In this document: positions 40,820-52,807 of the stretch, one piece after another
Layout of the letters: each line of letters starts with the position of its first letter
How positions within the stretch are numbered: position 1 is the stretch's first letter
Origin: Phycomyces blakesleeanus NRRL 1555(-)
Lineage: Eukaryota; Mucoromycota; Mucoromycetes; Mucorales; Phycomycetaceae
Reading direction: 5' to 3'
DNA length: 64,000 nt
Assembly (NCBI RefSeq): GCF_001638985.1
Contig: NW_017265136.1
Span: forward strand, 2,958,150-3,022,149
Notes under the pieces: generated by a model
Database searches by the model: none
What the model was told of the DNA's origin: nothing
Seen by the model: only the letters and a program-made list of their open reading frames with translations
Translations under genes and position numbers: made by a program

Positions 40820-43800
40820 TCAACTTTTGGAAAAGCAGTCAATGATACTCTCTCTACGGATAGCATCAAAATACAGCGTATTTACCTCAGGCCAGGACCG
40901 ATGTACATGAGGCTTCACTTTAATTGTTGTCCAGTGGCACCCATGTACATGGTGCAAGACCATTGGCAATGGCTTTCTTTTGAGAGGCTTCCGATCATGG
41001 AGGGGAAGGAAAGTTACAGGCAAGACGCTCCGATCGTCCGAGTACACACAAACAGGCTTGTTATAGGTGTCAGCTATTATCTGAGCACAGTCTGGTGCAG
41101 AGAACCACATAGAGGAAGGGCAAGATGGGATATTTTCCCCAAGAGCAGGGTCAATCTCGGAGCCAAAGGCAATGACCTCTGTCACTTTGGCAACATCAAT
41201 GCCAAAGTTGTGCTTGTAAAGTTTACCATGGGTTGCCATCGTGGCCAACATCTTCTTCTTCACCAAAGGAAACTGATCCTCTCCACCCTCTTTCAGGTGT
41301 GCAAATACACGGAAACCGCACCAACCATTGGACTTGGGGTTAAACGTCAACGAAATGTCAGCTTGGTCGATTTGAGCAGGCAGAGCAAAGTCATGCACAT
41401 TTTTGTTTTGTTTTTTTGGACTAGGCAAATTGTACCAGTAGTCGTCTTGAAGATGTTTAGGTCTTTTAATTCCAGAGGAATATTTTTTAGCTAATAAGAA
41501 ACAAAAAACAATGTAACATTTAGCATTTAATTTTAGTAAAATATCTTATTGGTTACCTTCTTCGAGAGGCTCTTGCTTTTTAGCGAAATTGGTTGTTTTA
41601 GCTATAGAGAAAACATGCAATGTGTGAGCAAACCATACAAAATATTTTGTGATTCATTTATAAGTTATCAAAAATTATCTTCTTTGAGAGGCTCTTGTTT
41701 TTCAGCGAATTGGGTTACTTTTTTTATTTCTTTTATGACTAGAAATAGTAAGCATTAGATATTACATTGTAATTTCACAAAAAAAACAATTATAAATTAC
41801 TTTTTTTGAGAGGCTCCTCCTCTAAGAACTCCTTCATCACTTCTTTAAGTCCTTCTTTCAAAATACTTCTGATATCATTCTAAAGAAATAAAGAATAAAT
41901 ATGTATTAGATTGTGAAATCATGTTTGTGTATATTGCATGCTTACTTTGTTCTTTTGCACAAGGAGATGTCTGTGCTTGTGACGGACAAAGTCCTTTGGG
42001 AGAGCAGTTTTCCTTTTGACGTGCTTAGGTCTTCCAGGAGCTTTGATCTTACTTGCCAAAGGAAATACAAAATTTGGATGGTCAATTATTTCACCAGCAT
42101 TGTCAACAAGTTCATCAACCATTGCCATAAGATTCTGGACTTGTTGATTCCCTTCACACTGACGAAACAATTGTTCAAGCTTTGTTATACATTTCACCCA
42201 CGGGGCAGGCTTTTCAATGTCGATTTTCTGTAGAGAAACGTCACATTCCAGTTGCTTCAAACGTTCACCCAAAGAAGAAGACAGAATCCATCTTTCAGGA
42301 ATGTCTGATAATAGCAACATACGATCTCTTGGCAGATCATGGCGACAAGGAAGACCAAACACCACTTTTACTCTGCAATTGCAAAGCTCACCAGGTACAA
42401 CCTCTTCTAGAAGCTCAGCACAGATGGTAATCAAACCAATTCTGGAGACGTGGTGAATCAATCTATGGAGGCGAGGTTCATGGTATATTCTGGCATCTGT
42501 GATAGTTGCCTCATTCAACTCAAGGTTCTGATAGTCGCCCTCAAACTGGAGAATATAGGAGCAAATTTGCTCAAATGAAGAGTTCAATGACTGAAGAGCC
42601 GAGATTTTTCTTTTCAGAGCATTATGGCCACTCTTGACACGTTGTGTTGTCACACAGCCAAAATGTTTTAATTGACTAGTGAGGTAGCCAGCCCACTTTT
42701 TCTTGCACGGCATCCACTCATCTTCAAAGTACTTTTCTAGAGTTCTTTTTTCTACAACCTTTGTAGAATCATCATCATTGTCTTCTAGCTGCTCTTTACT
42801 TTGGAAATCTTTTCAAGATGACAGCGATTTGAAAAGCTCAAGATTTTCATCAAAGACATCGCGTTTATCTCCGAAGATCATTTTGTTGACTAAATGTGTG
42901 CACAACTCTTTTTCTTTTCCTGGCTTCATTGTTTTTTTTGCCATTTTGGCAATGTTGTTGATCATATGCCAACCACACAGAAGCTTCTTGGCCAAGGGGA
43001 ACTCGGAATCAAGCGCATTCATCAATGCTTTACATTTGTCTGTAACAAATATAGGGGCTTTAGCAACCCCCTCCAAAACAATTGCTTTCAGAGACTTCAC
43101 AAACCAAACATAGCTCTTCTCTGTCTCATCGGCTACCCATGCAAAGGCCACAGGAAAGCTCTTCAACCTTTCTCCACCTAGGTTACTGACACCCTCTACG
43201 CAAACCAATGGCATCTTCGCGCAGTTTGTCTTGTATGTAGCATCCACAATAAAGACATCGGGGAAACGTCGAGCTCTCTTGATCATTATATTGTTTGTAA
43301 AAAATATATGAGTGAGTCTATTTCTCTCATTAAACTCGTAGAGAATGGAAAATCCCTTTGCTTCCATTGTTCTGATGAGCTCAGTAGTGCCATGGGCAGA
43401 CTCCTCATCACCACAAGTAGCATTGTACTTGAGATTGTTGATATTGCTGATCCTCAGCTTTCTCATTCCTGTCACCTTGTCACTTGTTGCCTTCTGAACA
43501 TCACGGGACTTGGCGTGATTCTCCAACATTGTCTTTGCAATAGTGGCATCTTCAGCAGTCAAAAGAGACATTCTTTCTTGGTAAGAAGAAGCCAAATTCT
43601 CAGGGGTGACAGGGTGGTTGTGGCAATGTTCGTTTTCCCCATAGGCGGGCAAAGGAAGATATATTTCGCTTTTCTTCTTATAAGAAAATTTTAAGAGATA
43701 GGGGCATCCAGTAAGAGAAGAGTTGGGTGTCTTCTTTCTTTTCTCATCACTTATATTGCGCTTGTCACAATAAACACTAGCCTTTGAACAAGCAATGTGA

Positions 43801-43970
43801 AGAATAGGAAATTTTTCGTCCTTAATCTTAATGGTGAAGTTATTAGAAAGGGCATAATCGTTTACAGCTTGAAGAACACTCTGCTTGTCAGGATAACCAT
43901 TCTCGGGGAATGAGAGTGTTGTTTTAAGCGAGTACATCTTCTCAATAGGGGTATTGAAGTCGGTGTTCAT
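40820..43970 (-). CDS. FAR1-MULE transposase joined to OTU-like cysteine protease (one in-frame stop)
   Basis: Main exon about 41947-43970: FAR1-type zinc domain (CSKASVYCDK, TGCPYLLKF, HCHNHPV), MULE core (DVFIVDATYKTNCAKMP, APIFVTDKCKALMNAL, LLCGWHMINNIAKM) and SWIM-like CNCRVKVVFGLPCRHDLPRD. TGA at 42813 interrupts it (FKSLSS-stop-KDFQSKEQ). Three small exons follow, 41801-41879, about 41681-41720 and 41557-41601, each ending in an EPLKK/EPLKE/EPLEE motif. The last exon, 40820-41490, has SNGWCGFRVFAHL (catalytic Cys) and HHVHGCHWTTI (catalytic His), as in OTU deubiquitinases. All phases fit across four introns. The donor of the middle small exon is AT instead of GT. The protease may process the fusion or act on host ubiquitin; that is unproven. 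Confidence 0.8.
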
Positions 43971-44020
43971 ATTTAATAAAAGAGCACTGCAGTTATATAA
44001 GTATTTTTATTGATTCATGT

Positions 44021-44062
44021 ACGCAATGTACGCAATGTATGCAATGTATGCAATGTACATAA
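44021..44062 (+). repeat. 9 bp tandem repeat (CGCAATGTA)
   Basis: Four to five units of CGCAATGTA/TGCAATGTA sit about 50 bp upstream of the MULE-OTU start codon, so they could be a promoter-proximal binding array. Confidence 0.85.
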
Positions 44063-44139
44063 CGTAAAAAAGGCATCATATCTTGTTATTTAGAAATATT
44101 ATTTTTTATTCTTACAACTAAATGTTAATGACTTTAAGA

Positions 44140-44331
44140 AAGGGGGTGTTTTTATTTTTCCCGGGAAATTGGAATGATCTAAAGATGGGGACAGGGGTGT
44201 GCTTATAAAGAATGGGGACGGGGGGTTCTTCAAGACACTTTATAGCCGGGCCTCGGACTCGCAGTCACCTTAAATTGTGTGGTGCCGTTACCCCCCATCC
44301 CCATAGCCAAAAACCCCCCGTCCCCTAAGAT
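44140..44331 (-). repeat. right G-rich terminus of MULE-OTU
   Basis: Contains GGGGACAGGGGTGTGC, GGGGACGGGGGGTTC and, inverted, CCCCATCCCCATAGCC and AACCCCCCGTCCCCTAAGAT. The outermost 20 bp match the left terminus. Confidence 0.8.
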
Positions 44332-44427
44332 CGCTGTATTTAAATATATTATATTTCACTCAATATTTATATGTCTTTTGTGGGAATTTAACTGGAGATC
44401 TACAGATTGCGTTATGACATTATAACT

Positions 44428-46863
44428 GAACGTCTATATTTTCTGGTATGTCATAAATATTTAACTGAAAATGAGGCTTACATACCAGAAAATAAGAACT
44501 TTCATAGTTTACTAAGTCACTTTAAAAATTGTTTTAATTTACAGAATGTTTTTTTTAAAAAAAAAGAGAAATAATTATATTTTTATTGATTATTTAATCA
44601 ACGAAAATATACTTCATATTTATCTTTTAAGGATTGAATGGAACAAAGTAATTGCTGCTATATGTCATATATATGCTTTGCTTTGTTGTCTGTTGTATAC
44701 TGTGCTAATGTGGCGAGGTCTTGATGTGATTGATGCAGTGTTTGATTTGTTTGAATGCACTGATTGAAGAAAAGGGAGGAGCAATTGTTTGTGATGATGG
44801 GTTGCGGGATTGGTATGACATTGTGTTCATAGGTAGGGTTTAAAGGAGTGGTTGAGAAGTGCAAAGAAAAGGCAGTGTGCATTTTTAACAAATACATATG
44901 CTTGCATGGTTTTTGTCTTCTTTCAAAATCGAAACAGGTATATTTCATAATCAGCCTATCTGTAACCTCAACTACATATGCTGTGTTCTCATCAACAAAT
45001 GACTGCACTTGCCAGCTACTGTTTTCTGCTGATACTGAAGCAACAATCATTGTCTCTCTTGCATCATCATCAACTTCTTCTGCTTCCATCTCTCTGATTC
45101 TTTGCTGTCTAGTAAAAGAGCTCATTGCTCCATTGTTTGACATAACTCTTTCATACTCTTGTGTTAGATAGTACTCAACATCATGTATCCAGATAAAGAT
45201 AAGTTTGTCTAATCTCTTATTTCTTGACCTCTTCATGAACATGGTTTTAAGCTGATTATGTCACGATTCAATATAGTTGTTTGTGAGCATATGAGAGAAT
45301 TGCCGTTCATGATAAGCATGGGTCCAGATCTTAAACTTTTCTTCAGTGCACCATTTTTTTTCAAAGTAGCCTAAAAATAATTCTTGGTTACTGAATTCAC
45401 TTTTGAATTCCACAAATTTTTGATGGAACTGGTCCAGATAGTCTTCATACACAATATCTTGAAGATATCTCATCATTTCACCACGAAGAAGACGAGCCTC
45501 AGAAGGTAAAGCACTTGGAATCTTAACAGAGTCAGACAGCTTTCTGTTCTATGCTTGAGTGACGTGAAAGATGCAGAATTGAATCTGTGTGGAAGGGAAA
45601 GTGGGCTGGATTGCATGTACTTCTGCTGAGCAGCAATCAATAGTAATTTGCTGAGGATTGATAAGCAAAAGGGAAGACTTCAAAAACTGTAGCCACTGTA
45701 CAATAGGGCCAACACCCCAGTCATTTGTTACCATGAAAGCAACAGGCCATCCTCTACCAATTTCTTTGTCACAAACAAGAAGAGTATACAAAATCTCATC
45801 AATTTTGCCAGAGATAGCATGTGTAGTATCATAACAAAAGGAAACGGCATTTCTCATTTTAATCTGCTGTGTTGGTGACATAAAACCATAAGCAAATGCA
45901 TTTGTGTTGGGAGAGTAACTCATATTGCCCTTAAAAATCGAAAAATTCATTGCAGGAAGCTTCTTATTTATCCATATCAAAAAAGAAACCATTTGATCTT
46001 TGTCAAAATGATACAATCTTTTGTTTATCTATAAACAATTGGTTAAATAAAATATTGTTTGAAATAAATGAGGTTTATTTATCTTGTTCATCAAGTTCCA
46101 AATGTCATAATAGTTGACCTTACAATCAGAACTTCTTTAATATGTATCAATAGCTCTCAACATGTCAATACGTATCTGGCTGGCAGATTTAGATGATTGC
46201 TCTAATTGCTGGGACGGTTCATGCAGATACTTTTTGGCAAGAGGAAGAGTACAATTATCCTCACAGATATTACCAGGAGTATGATCAGCATGATCTTTGG
46301 TCAAGATTATCTCATACCACTCAGGTGTCTTAAAGAATCCTCTGATGCAAAGAAGAGCAGGACACTTATTTTTCTTAGTTCTCTTTTGAACTACTCACAT
46401 CTCTGCCTTAGATTCATAAGTTCTTGAATGATGACACGAGTACTCCTGTGAGAAACACATCTTAATGCCACTGTTTTTGGCTTCTTCAGCAGTGATATCA
46501 GTATGTCGTTTGTTGGAGTTACGAATAGTCTATTTTACTGCACAGGATTCACCAAGTTCTATAAGACATTCTTTCCACTCAGATGTTCTAACTCTAATAG
46601 TACTGTTGAGTCTAAGTGTCATTACTCTGGGAATAGATGAGCACTCCAATACTTCTGAAATTGTTGCACGAGTGTAAATGTTTTCATTCATTGGTATAAT
46701 ATTGACAGTAGACATGTTTAATAGCAATATGTGTAAATAAAAAAACGCACTTTCAGGGGATATAGAATCTTTATTTCAAACAAACAATTCAAAAACAAGA
46801 AAAAGTATTGGCAGTCACTATTTCGGTGAAATATTTATGACATACCAGGAAATATAGACGTTC
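44428..46863 (-). mobile_element. MULE transposon B
   Basis: Terminal inverted repeats of about 38 bp share GAACGTCTATATTT and CTGGTATGTCATAAATATTT (left 44428-44466, right about 46826-46863). The left terminus has a second inverted CATACCAGAAAAT nearby. It encloses a transposase of the same family as MULE A, but the termini differ. No target duplication was confirmed. Confidence 0.8.
44658..46727 (-). pseudogene. MULE transposase with SWIM finger (copy B), decayed
   Basis: The N-terminal piece (46530-46727) shares RLNSTIRVRTSEWKECL with copy A's PLNSTILVKASEWEKCL. Homologous sequence then continues through stops to about 46140 (HADHTPGN..CTLPLAKKYL). The core 45549-46016 has SFCYDTTHAISGKIDEILYT, QQITIDCCSAEVHAI and FCIFHVTQA, then TAG where copy A has Trp. 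45261-45476 ends TNNYIES, then TGA for Trp before HNQLKT. 44658-45242 contains a SWIM-like YTCFDFERRQKPCKHMYLLK, in which one Cys of the C-x-C pair is gone. Most breaks are nonsense changes rather than frameshifts. Confidence 0.8.
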
Positions 46864-47119
46864 TAATCACCACGGAAGATTTTCGATATCAAATTTGGAA
46901 ATATTTTACTCACATACATTTTGATTAGTCTATATAACCCAGATTAATCGGAATATCAAATTTGACCCATTTTATGAGACTTGTCAACTACATAAGACAA
47001 TTTTAAAAGTGCAAGTATCCATAAATGGACCATCTCAATATTTTGGCAAAACCGAAAAATGACTTGGTGAAAATCACAATTTTTTTTATTGAATAATTTT
47101 TTTTATTAATAAAGATAAA

Positions 47120-49816
47120 AAAAAATCAATATTGTCAATTCAAAAACAAGGAAACAAAGAACCAGTAGGAGCCAAATTTACTGAGATTGATGACAAGCTT
47201 GTTGTTAAATTCTGTGTGCATATCAAGCTTACATACAATCTTCAGCTGATTGAGTGGAGTAGATGCATCATTGGAAACACTTTGTGCGAGGAGGTAGTTG
47301 TTAACTTGAGCGTGGGGACTACTCTAAACTCAATAGTGTTCTACTCTCAAAGAGGAGACCTTTCCAATAAATGGATGGACATGTTGGTCTCTACTCTCCT
47401 TGAGCATGAACACTGCAAAGGTATTGTCACAGAGTGCTTTTGCTGTAATGTCATCAGTGTTGTTATTATCAGCAAAGTCTCTTGATCTACCGAACAGGAT
47501 ATTCTTAACATTGTTGTTAAAGTTTTCTTTAAAAAATTCTGCTGTGGAATTACCATACTTCTCTCTCATTTTGTCTTTGCTCACCCATGAACCACCATCA
47601 ATGATGTGTCTCATTGCAGATTGCTTGGCGAACTTGAGACATACATCTCTTGAGGTGTTTAACCTATTGGTATGCATTAGGTGTTCACGGATGTGTTTGT
47701 TAAACTGCTCACCTTTTTCGGTCTCGTAGTGTAGAGCAGTTCCAAATCTTTGTAGATCGTCGGGCAGATGTGTGAGCAGATGAACCTTGGGCTTTGAGGA
47801 ATACGGATTATGTCCTTTGATTTCACAGGTAATGACATAATGATGCCGTTCTTGGATAAGGCTTGTAACTGCCTTTTCAACTTCGTTGATGTACATATTA
47901 TAATCATACCTTACTGCTTTAACAAACACCAAGGAGCAAAGACGGCCAAGACGGACAAAAGATGGAGTTATGAGAGAGAGTATACTATTATTTGCAAATT
48001 CTGTAACTAAGATAGTGGGTAGAATTTGCAGAAGAACTTTGTAATCCCTCCCAAGGAATGAGCCACAGTGTCGTAACTCTTGAGTGAACTTTCTTGAAAT
48101 TCCTTGAGAGTTTTCATAACCCTTGAGGGCTTTGGACAATCTAGCCATTTAGTTAGGATATTTCTTTAGTACAACCTTTACCAAATCATTGACTAGATAC
48201 TTAGCAACTCCAAGAAGTATGTTATGCAGAACTTCAACTGAAGTATCTGTCGATGAATCGAATGACTGTAGTTCCAACAATGCATCTGTTGCCCTATTTG
48301 TGAAGCATAGGTTGCTTGCTGTCAGAGCATTTCCAGTCAAAGGAGCATCTGGAATAGTCGATCCATGTCCCGAGGTAGACGCAACAGCAAGATAGTGTGC
48401 CTTTGTTCTTGCTGTGTGTCTACCAGTATAATACGAAGAGCTTTGGAGGTTGGGCATGGATCTTTGTAAATGGACATAACATTTGCGGCATGGGTACAGA
48501 CTTGTCGGTGTGCGCAAACCACATAGTTCAGAATGGCATGGAGTGTCTGCCTCGATCCAAAGGAATGGTGATGCTACTAAGACGTTTTCGTTGTCTTTGG
48601 CAGAGAACATCACCAGTCCATTTTCGAGCCTTTTGCAATCTTCAACGATTTTAGACAACAAGGACATCCCACTTGCCCCCTTTTTCTTGGGAATAGCAGA
48701 GAGAAAGTGGATGTTTTCAATTGAAGACCTCTCTTTGTAGGAGAGAGCAGCAAACTTCATTGACCGGCTTTTGTACGGGTTATATTGCTTTGATCAGTTT
48801 CCGAAGGTGTCGTTGGTGAAGAGTATAATGGGCGATATCCTCACCTTGTAAAACAACTTTGGATCAATCGGCTTTCCGGTTTCGTCTAGTACGTGCCGTT
48901 TTAAGAAATGAGGCTCTTCCGGCAAGGACTTGTGCCTGGGAATCAAATGAGAGACTTTCCTAGGTGAGACGCTGTAGCATAGGGCAACATCAACAGGGGT
49001 CAAGTCAACACCAAGAAGAGTTTCAAGCTTTATGCTAGTAGATTCAACTTCGATGCCAATGAACTGACCGCCTTCCAGAATATAAACCATGTAGCCTTGA
49101 ACAAAAACGGCTGAGTTATCCATGGTATGGAATGATTATACTAGGAAACGGGCTGGAGTAGAACTATTCATAAAGTTAACAATATCACCAGACCAAAAAT
49201 CTACGCCGTTGTGGGTGAACATAGATTGTTGATAGTATCAATGTGTTCTCCACTTTTCGCCTTGTTGTAGACAAATGAACTGGTTAGGAGTGCGGTCAGG
49301 GAGGGAAAACATGTTTCTTGCTTTCTTGGGGTTGGCAGCAAGAAACCGGACGTGGTCTGAAGGCAAGTTGATATAAGCAGACGTGGTATTGTTTTCCAGC
49401 AACTGGATATCGACTTTTGTGGATGGAAATACAGGAATCTTGGACTTTTTCCTGGTCTGATAGTTCAAGAGGGCATCCAAACGAGGTAACTTGAACGGGG
49501 ACTTCTTTCAGATAGCTTTCTCGTGAAGCTTAAGGACAAGACATATGGTAAACAGGATCTTTTTCAAGATCCTGCGAGATACCATGTCATTATCGCCATC
49601 AACAAAGGCAAGCAGTACCATAGACTGGAGATCCGGGAATGGGTGGGTGTCTGATGTATACTGGTTCCATGTCGTATGCGATCCAGTTGCTTCTCTCAGT
49701 AAATTGAGATCTGCATCCAACGATGAGCTGGTATTGGATGCAGAAGACAACATACTATTTCTTATATGCATGTATAGGTGGTTGCCTGGACTTGGACTTT
49801 CAAAGGGGCTGGTCAC
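47120..49816 (-). pseudogene. Plavaka/tnp2-like transposase, single frame with many stops
   Basis: All pieces lie in one frame from 49816 down to about 47120, with stops at 49508 (TGA), 49238 (TGA), about 49137 (TAA), about 48791 (TGA), 48149 (TAA) and 47330 (TGA), then TAG. No frameshift is needed. Motifs: FLWIEADTPCHSELCGL, PCRKCYV, TSVEVLHNILLGVAKYLVND, GSFLGRDYKVLLQILP, SKPKVHLLTHLPDDLQRFGT and YETEKGEQFNKHIREH. The LHNILLGVAKY and KVHLLTHLPDD..RFG..ETE..E.FN motifs recur in Plavaka/tnp2-related fungal transposases, which I recall but cannot check here. It is distinct from the MHNLFLGTAKRM family elsewhere in the window. Confidence 0.75.
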
Positions 49817-49845
49817 TGCAAAAGGAGGGCCAATTTAGTATACTA

Positions 49846-50185
49846 AATCTTGACCAAATACTGTCTGAATGAATAAAATTCAGCATGAATTCGATCGGAA
49901 TTTATGATGCCAATTTTTTAAAATTCGTGAGCTAAATGAATACAATTAGTATACTGAATTTTAGGAACGCAAAAAGAAAAAGTGTGATATACTTTTATGT
50001 GATATATTTTGGTTGTGAAAATATAGACGCACTTTTATCAGACCGCAGATTTTTCATTTTATATTGGTTTTGGGTTTTTTTTAAATACAGCACATAACAT
50101 TCAACATCTTTTTATTACTATATATGGGTTGTTAAAGAAGAGATTTGGTCAAGATTTGGTCAAGATTTAGTCAAGATTTAGAGGT
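49846..50185. repeat. inverted and direct TTTGGTCAAGAT repeats, probable subterminal region
   Basis: CTAAATCTTGACCAAAT at 49846 recurs inverted as several direct ATTTGGTCAAG/ATTTAGTCAAG units at 50140-50182. Short direct subterminal repeats are typical binding sites in CACTA-like elements, so this may be the 5' end of the decayed transposase element next to it. Confidence 0.5.
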
Positions 50186-50609
50186 TTATGGGTCATTTTA
50201 AAGGTTTTTATTGGTTTGAAAAAATTTTCTTATTGTTCTAGCTATTTCTATTCGTCTACATCACTAATCGTCTTCTGTTGCAATTGGGTAGAAACATCAC
50301 ACTCGATGCCGTCATTTATTTTAGTGGATACTATGTTATTCCTTTCGAACATCCATTGGTCCACCCCTGATGCAATCGACCCCTACTGTATTCCATTGCT
50401 TGCTGCGGCACGCCTTCTTGGCCTGTTTGTTTACTTTTATAAAAAATAATTATAGGGTGGATTAGAAAGAATGTTCTAGGTATATTTATTTGAGAGCGAC
50501 AGATTATTTAAAAAATATGAATGTACTTACAATAAAGTTAAACACGAGAACAGATGGATGTCTTTAACATAAAGATAGATATATCAACGTTTTAGTTAAA
50601 TGTCTCAAT
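50186..50609. other. non-coding stretch
   Basis: No gene. A 77-codon frame at 50216-50449 has no homologous look and ends in T-rich sequence. Confidence 0.4.
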
Positions 50610-50950
50610 TATAGTAATATTGTCTATAAAAATAATAACTTTTGTTAATACGATGCAAAGTAAATAAGACTATGGTTTGCTTACCAGACAGTTCAGAAAA
50701 CAGAAGAGTTGACAAACACAAAATACAATGACATTGTCTATAAAATATAATCTTTTATTAGAATGAAATAAAGAGTATCAGACTATTTTTTGCTTACCAA
50801 TTATTCAATACAATAGAAGAGGCAGCATGCGGGAAATGGAGATATTATCTATAAAATAATTTCTTTTCATTAGAATTACATACAAAGAAGTAGAATGATT
50901 ATTTACTTACTTGTCTGTCTGTAGAGAATAAGAGTCGGTGTATAATCAAA
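50610..50950 (+). repeat. about 113 bp imperfect tandem repeat, three units
   Basis: The motif ATTGTCTATAAAA recurs at about 50618, 50732 and 50843, each followed by TTTTATTAGAAT-like sequence and a TTGCTTAC/ACTTAC motif. Spacing is 114 then 111 bp. On the minus strand each unit carries a GTAAGCA-like donor site. Confidence 0.7.
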
Positions 50951-51719
50951 AAAAGAGGACCGAGATAAAGACCAGTGACTATAGAGTGTATGGTATACAT
51001 AAGAAAAATAATAAATACAAGTTGTATCTTAAAGGTGTACGTTAATATTTATACAACATACCATTTTGTAAACCCTCCCAAGGTATATGTCTTTGTTAAC
51101 GGGCCAGAAAAATCTAAGCAGAATAATTAATACATAAATCGTGAATAAATATTCAAGTATATTTTTATTACCTTTTTATCATTACTTTTGAGACAGTTAA
51201 GGACTTTGTGGTTTAAAGCATAGTGTATCATGCTAGAATAAAAACAACAAGATGATTAGGTCTTGAAACTTTGATGTGAGTTGATGCTTACCATGTTAGA
51301 CATTAAGAAAGAAGTAAAGAAGAAGAAAGAAAAAATTAAAAAAAAAATGGGGGAAATTCAAAATTATAATTTTATGACCGTTGACCCTGAGAAACTGATA
51401 GAATCAATGGAGCAAATTGAAAGTCATTCAACCCATCCCGATTGAGACAAGACATTACATACTAAACCATAATCTCTCACATCTTTGTAATGGATGTAAG
51501 CTATTACAAATGCCTTTCCAAGTCGGCTTATAAAGAAAAGTATAATATAGAGATCAAAATGCTATAAAGAGCATCATCAGAAAAATAATCTTTTGGTGCC
51601 TTACTTTTCACCTTTACATATGTTTTGATTTATTTTATTATTTTAAAGAAACCCGACTCTAATTATTAAAGTATTCACATTGTTTCCATTTCTTTCATTA
51701 GCCTTAAATATCTCAATTC
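50951..51719. other. non-coding stretch upstream of element 3 partner gene
   Basis: AT-rich, no gene seen. It should contain the partner gene promoter and one end of tnp2-type element 3, but no terminal repeat was identified. Confidence 0.4.
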
Positions 51720-52807
51720 ATGTCTTCTAATACGCAGCAATCCAAAAAAACGAAAAAGACGACTACAAAAAAGTCTGTTCAACAAACTGCTGGGACAGCA
51801 GCAAGCACAAGACAATGGGAAATTCTTCCCAGCTTGAAAGTTAGCGCAGAGCTAGATGGTACTGTCCTGTCCACTTTGTCCATCATGAGCACCCGACTGA
51901 ATGAATCTCATTCACTTCTGGAGAAGGTCTACCACAACATGGGAGCAATCAATGGCCAGAATAACAATTTGAACCATAGTCCCATCGGTCAGGCTCTTAC
52001 TACAGGAGAATATATAAAGTACCGCCTTCCAACGGTTTCGGTAGGATATATACTAGTAATAGAATATTGCAAAGTTACTTACATTATATTTTGCAGAGAT
52101 TGATCCATTCTCAAACACGAGCAGTTCTGGCAACAATGCCATTGACGGTCAATGAGGGCGCCTTCTCAACATCCAACCGTCCCATTGCTGATGTAGTGCA
52201 GAGCTACACACATCAGCAAGCTGAAGTAAAGTCTGTTTCGTCTGCAGTTGTGGAAGAGAAAACCCGAAGACATATTTTGTATATGCTTCAAAGGGCAAAA
52301 GCTTTGCCAGAAAAGATAGCTCGACAAAATCGGATTTCTCAACGCCGGTCCAGAAAGAGAAACGTAAGTATAGTCAACAGTTTTTGTGTAAACTATTTTA
52401 ACTTTTTTTTCAGATTCTTGCAGACTACAAGGCAATTCACTTAGCTGACAAGACAAACCTTGAGTCTAAGTTTGGTTAGACTGTCGTTGACCTTCTGGAC
52501 TATGACATGCTGTCTGATATTGAGTCAGATGAGGAGAAAAATAAAACAAGATATACTCCTAGAAATAGACATCCCTTGGTAAGGCTCTCATGATAAAAGT
52601 TATTTTTTTTAATACTTCTAACTCAAAAGTATTTATATTATAATGCAGATGGATGAATACTTTACTGTTTTGAAGAAACAGAGACTTGCTAACAAGGGAC
52701 CAGACGTCATTGGCAATTCTGTCTATCCAATTATTTTGAGAAACACCAAGTTATCGAATGAGAAAAAGGCAAGTGTTGCTGCTTGGATTCACACACGCCA
52801 GCAATAA
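51720..52807 (+). CDS. tnp2-element partner protein, four exons (element 3), one internal stop
   Basis: Exons 51720-52040, 52097-52363, 52414-52578 and 52649-52807; introns 56, 50 and 70 bp, all phase 0. The coding length is 304 codons. Exon 1 is Lys/Thr-rich then helical (LSTLSIMSTRLNESHSLLEK). Exon 2 ends very basic (RQNRISQRRSRKRN). Exon 3 has LSDIESDEE, the counterpart of MSxxESD in elements 1 and 2. Exon 4 ends SVAAWIHTRQQ. A TAG at 52477 (SKFG-stop-TVVDLL) fits CAG to TAG and would truncate the protein near residue 217. Its neighbour is the intact transposase. Confidence 0.75.

Larger units (their letters stand above)
39650..44331 (-). mobile_element. MULE transposon with OTU protease (MULE-OTU), 4.7 kb
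   Basis: Terminal inverted repeats start ATCTTAGGGGACAGGGGGTT on the left (39650) and ATCTTAGGGGACGGGGGGTT on the inverted right end (44331). Each terminus repeats the GGGGACAGGGG core in both orientations, so each end is itself a partial palindrome of about 180 bp. The single gene inside encodes MULE, SWIM and OTU-like domains. No target duplication was identified with confidence. Confidence 0.8.
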
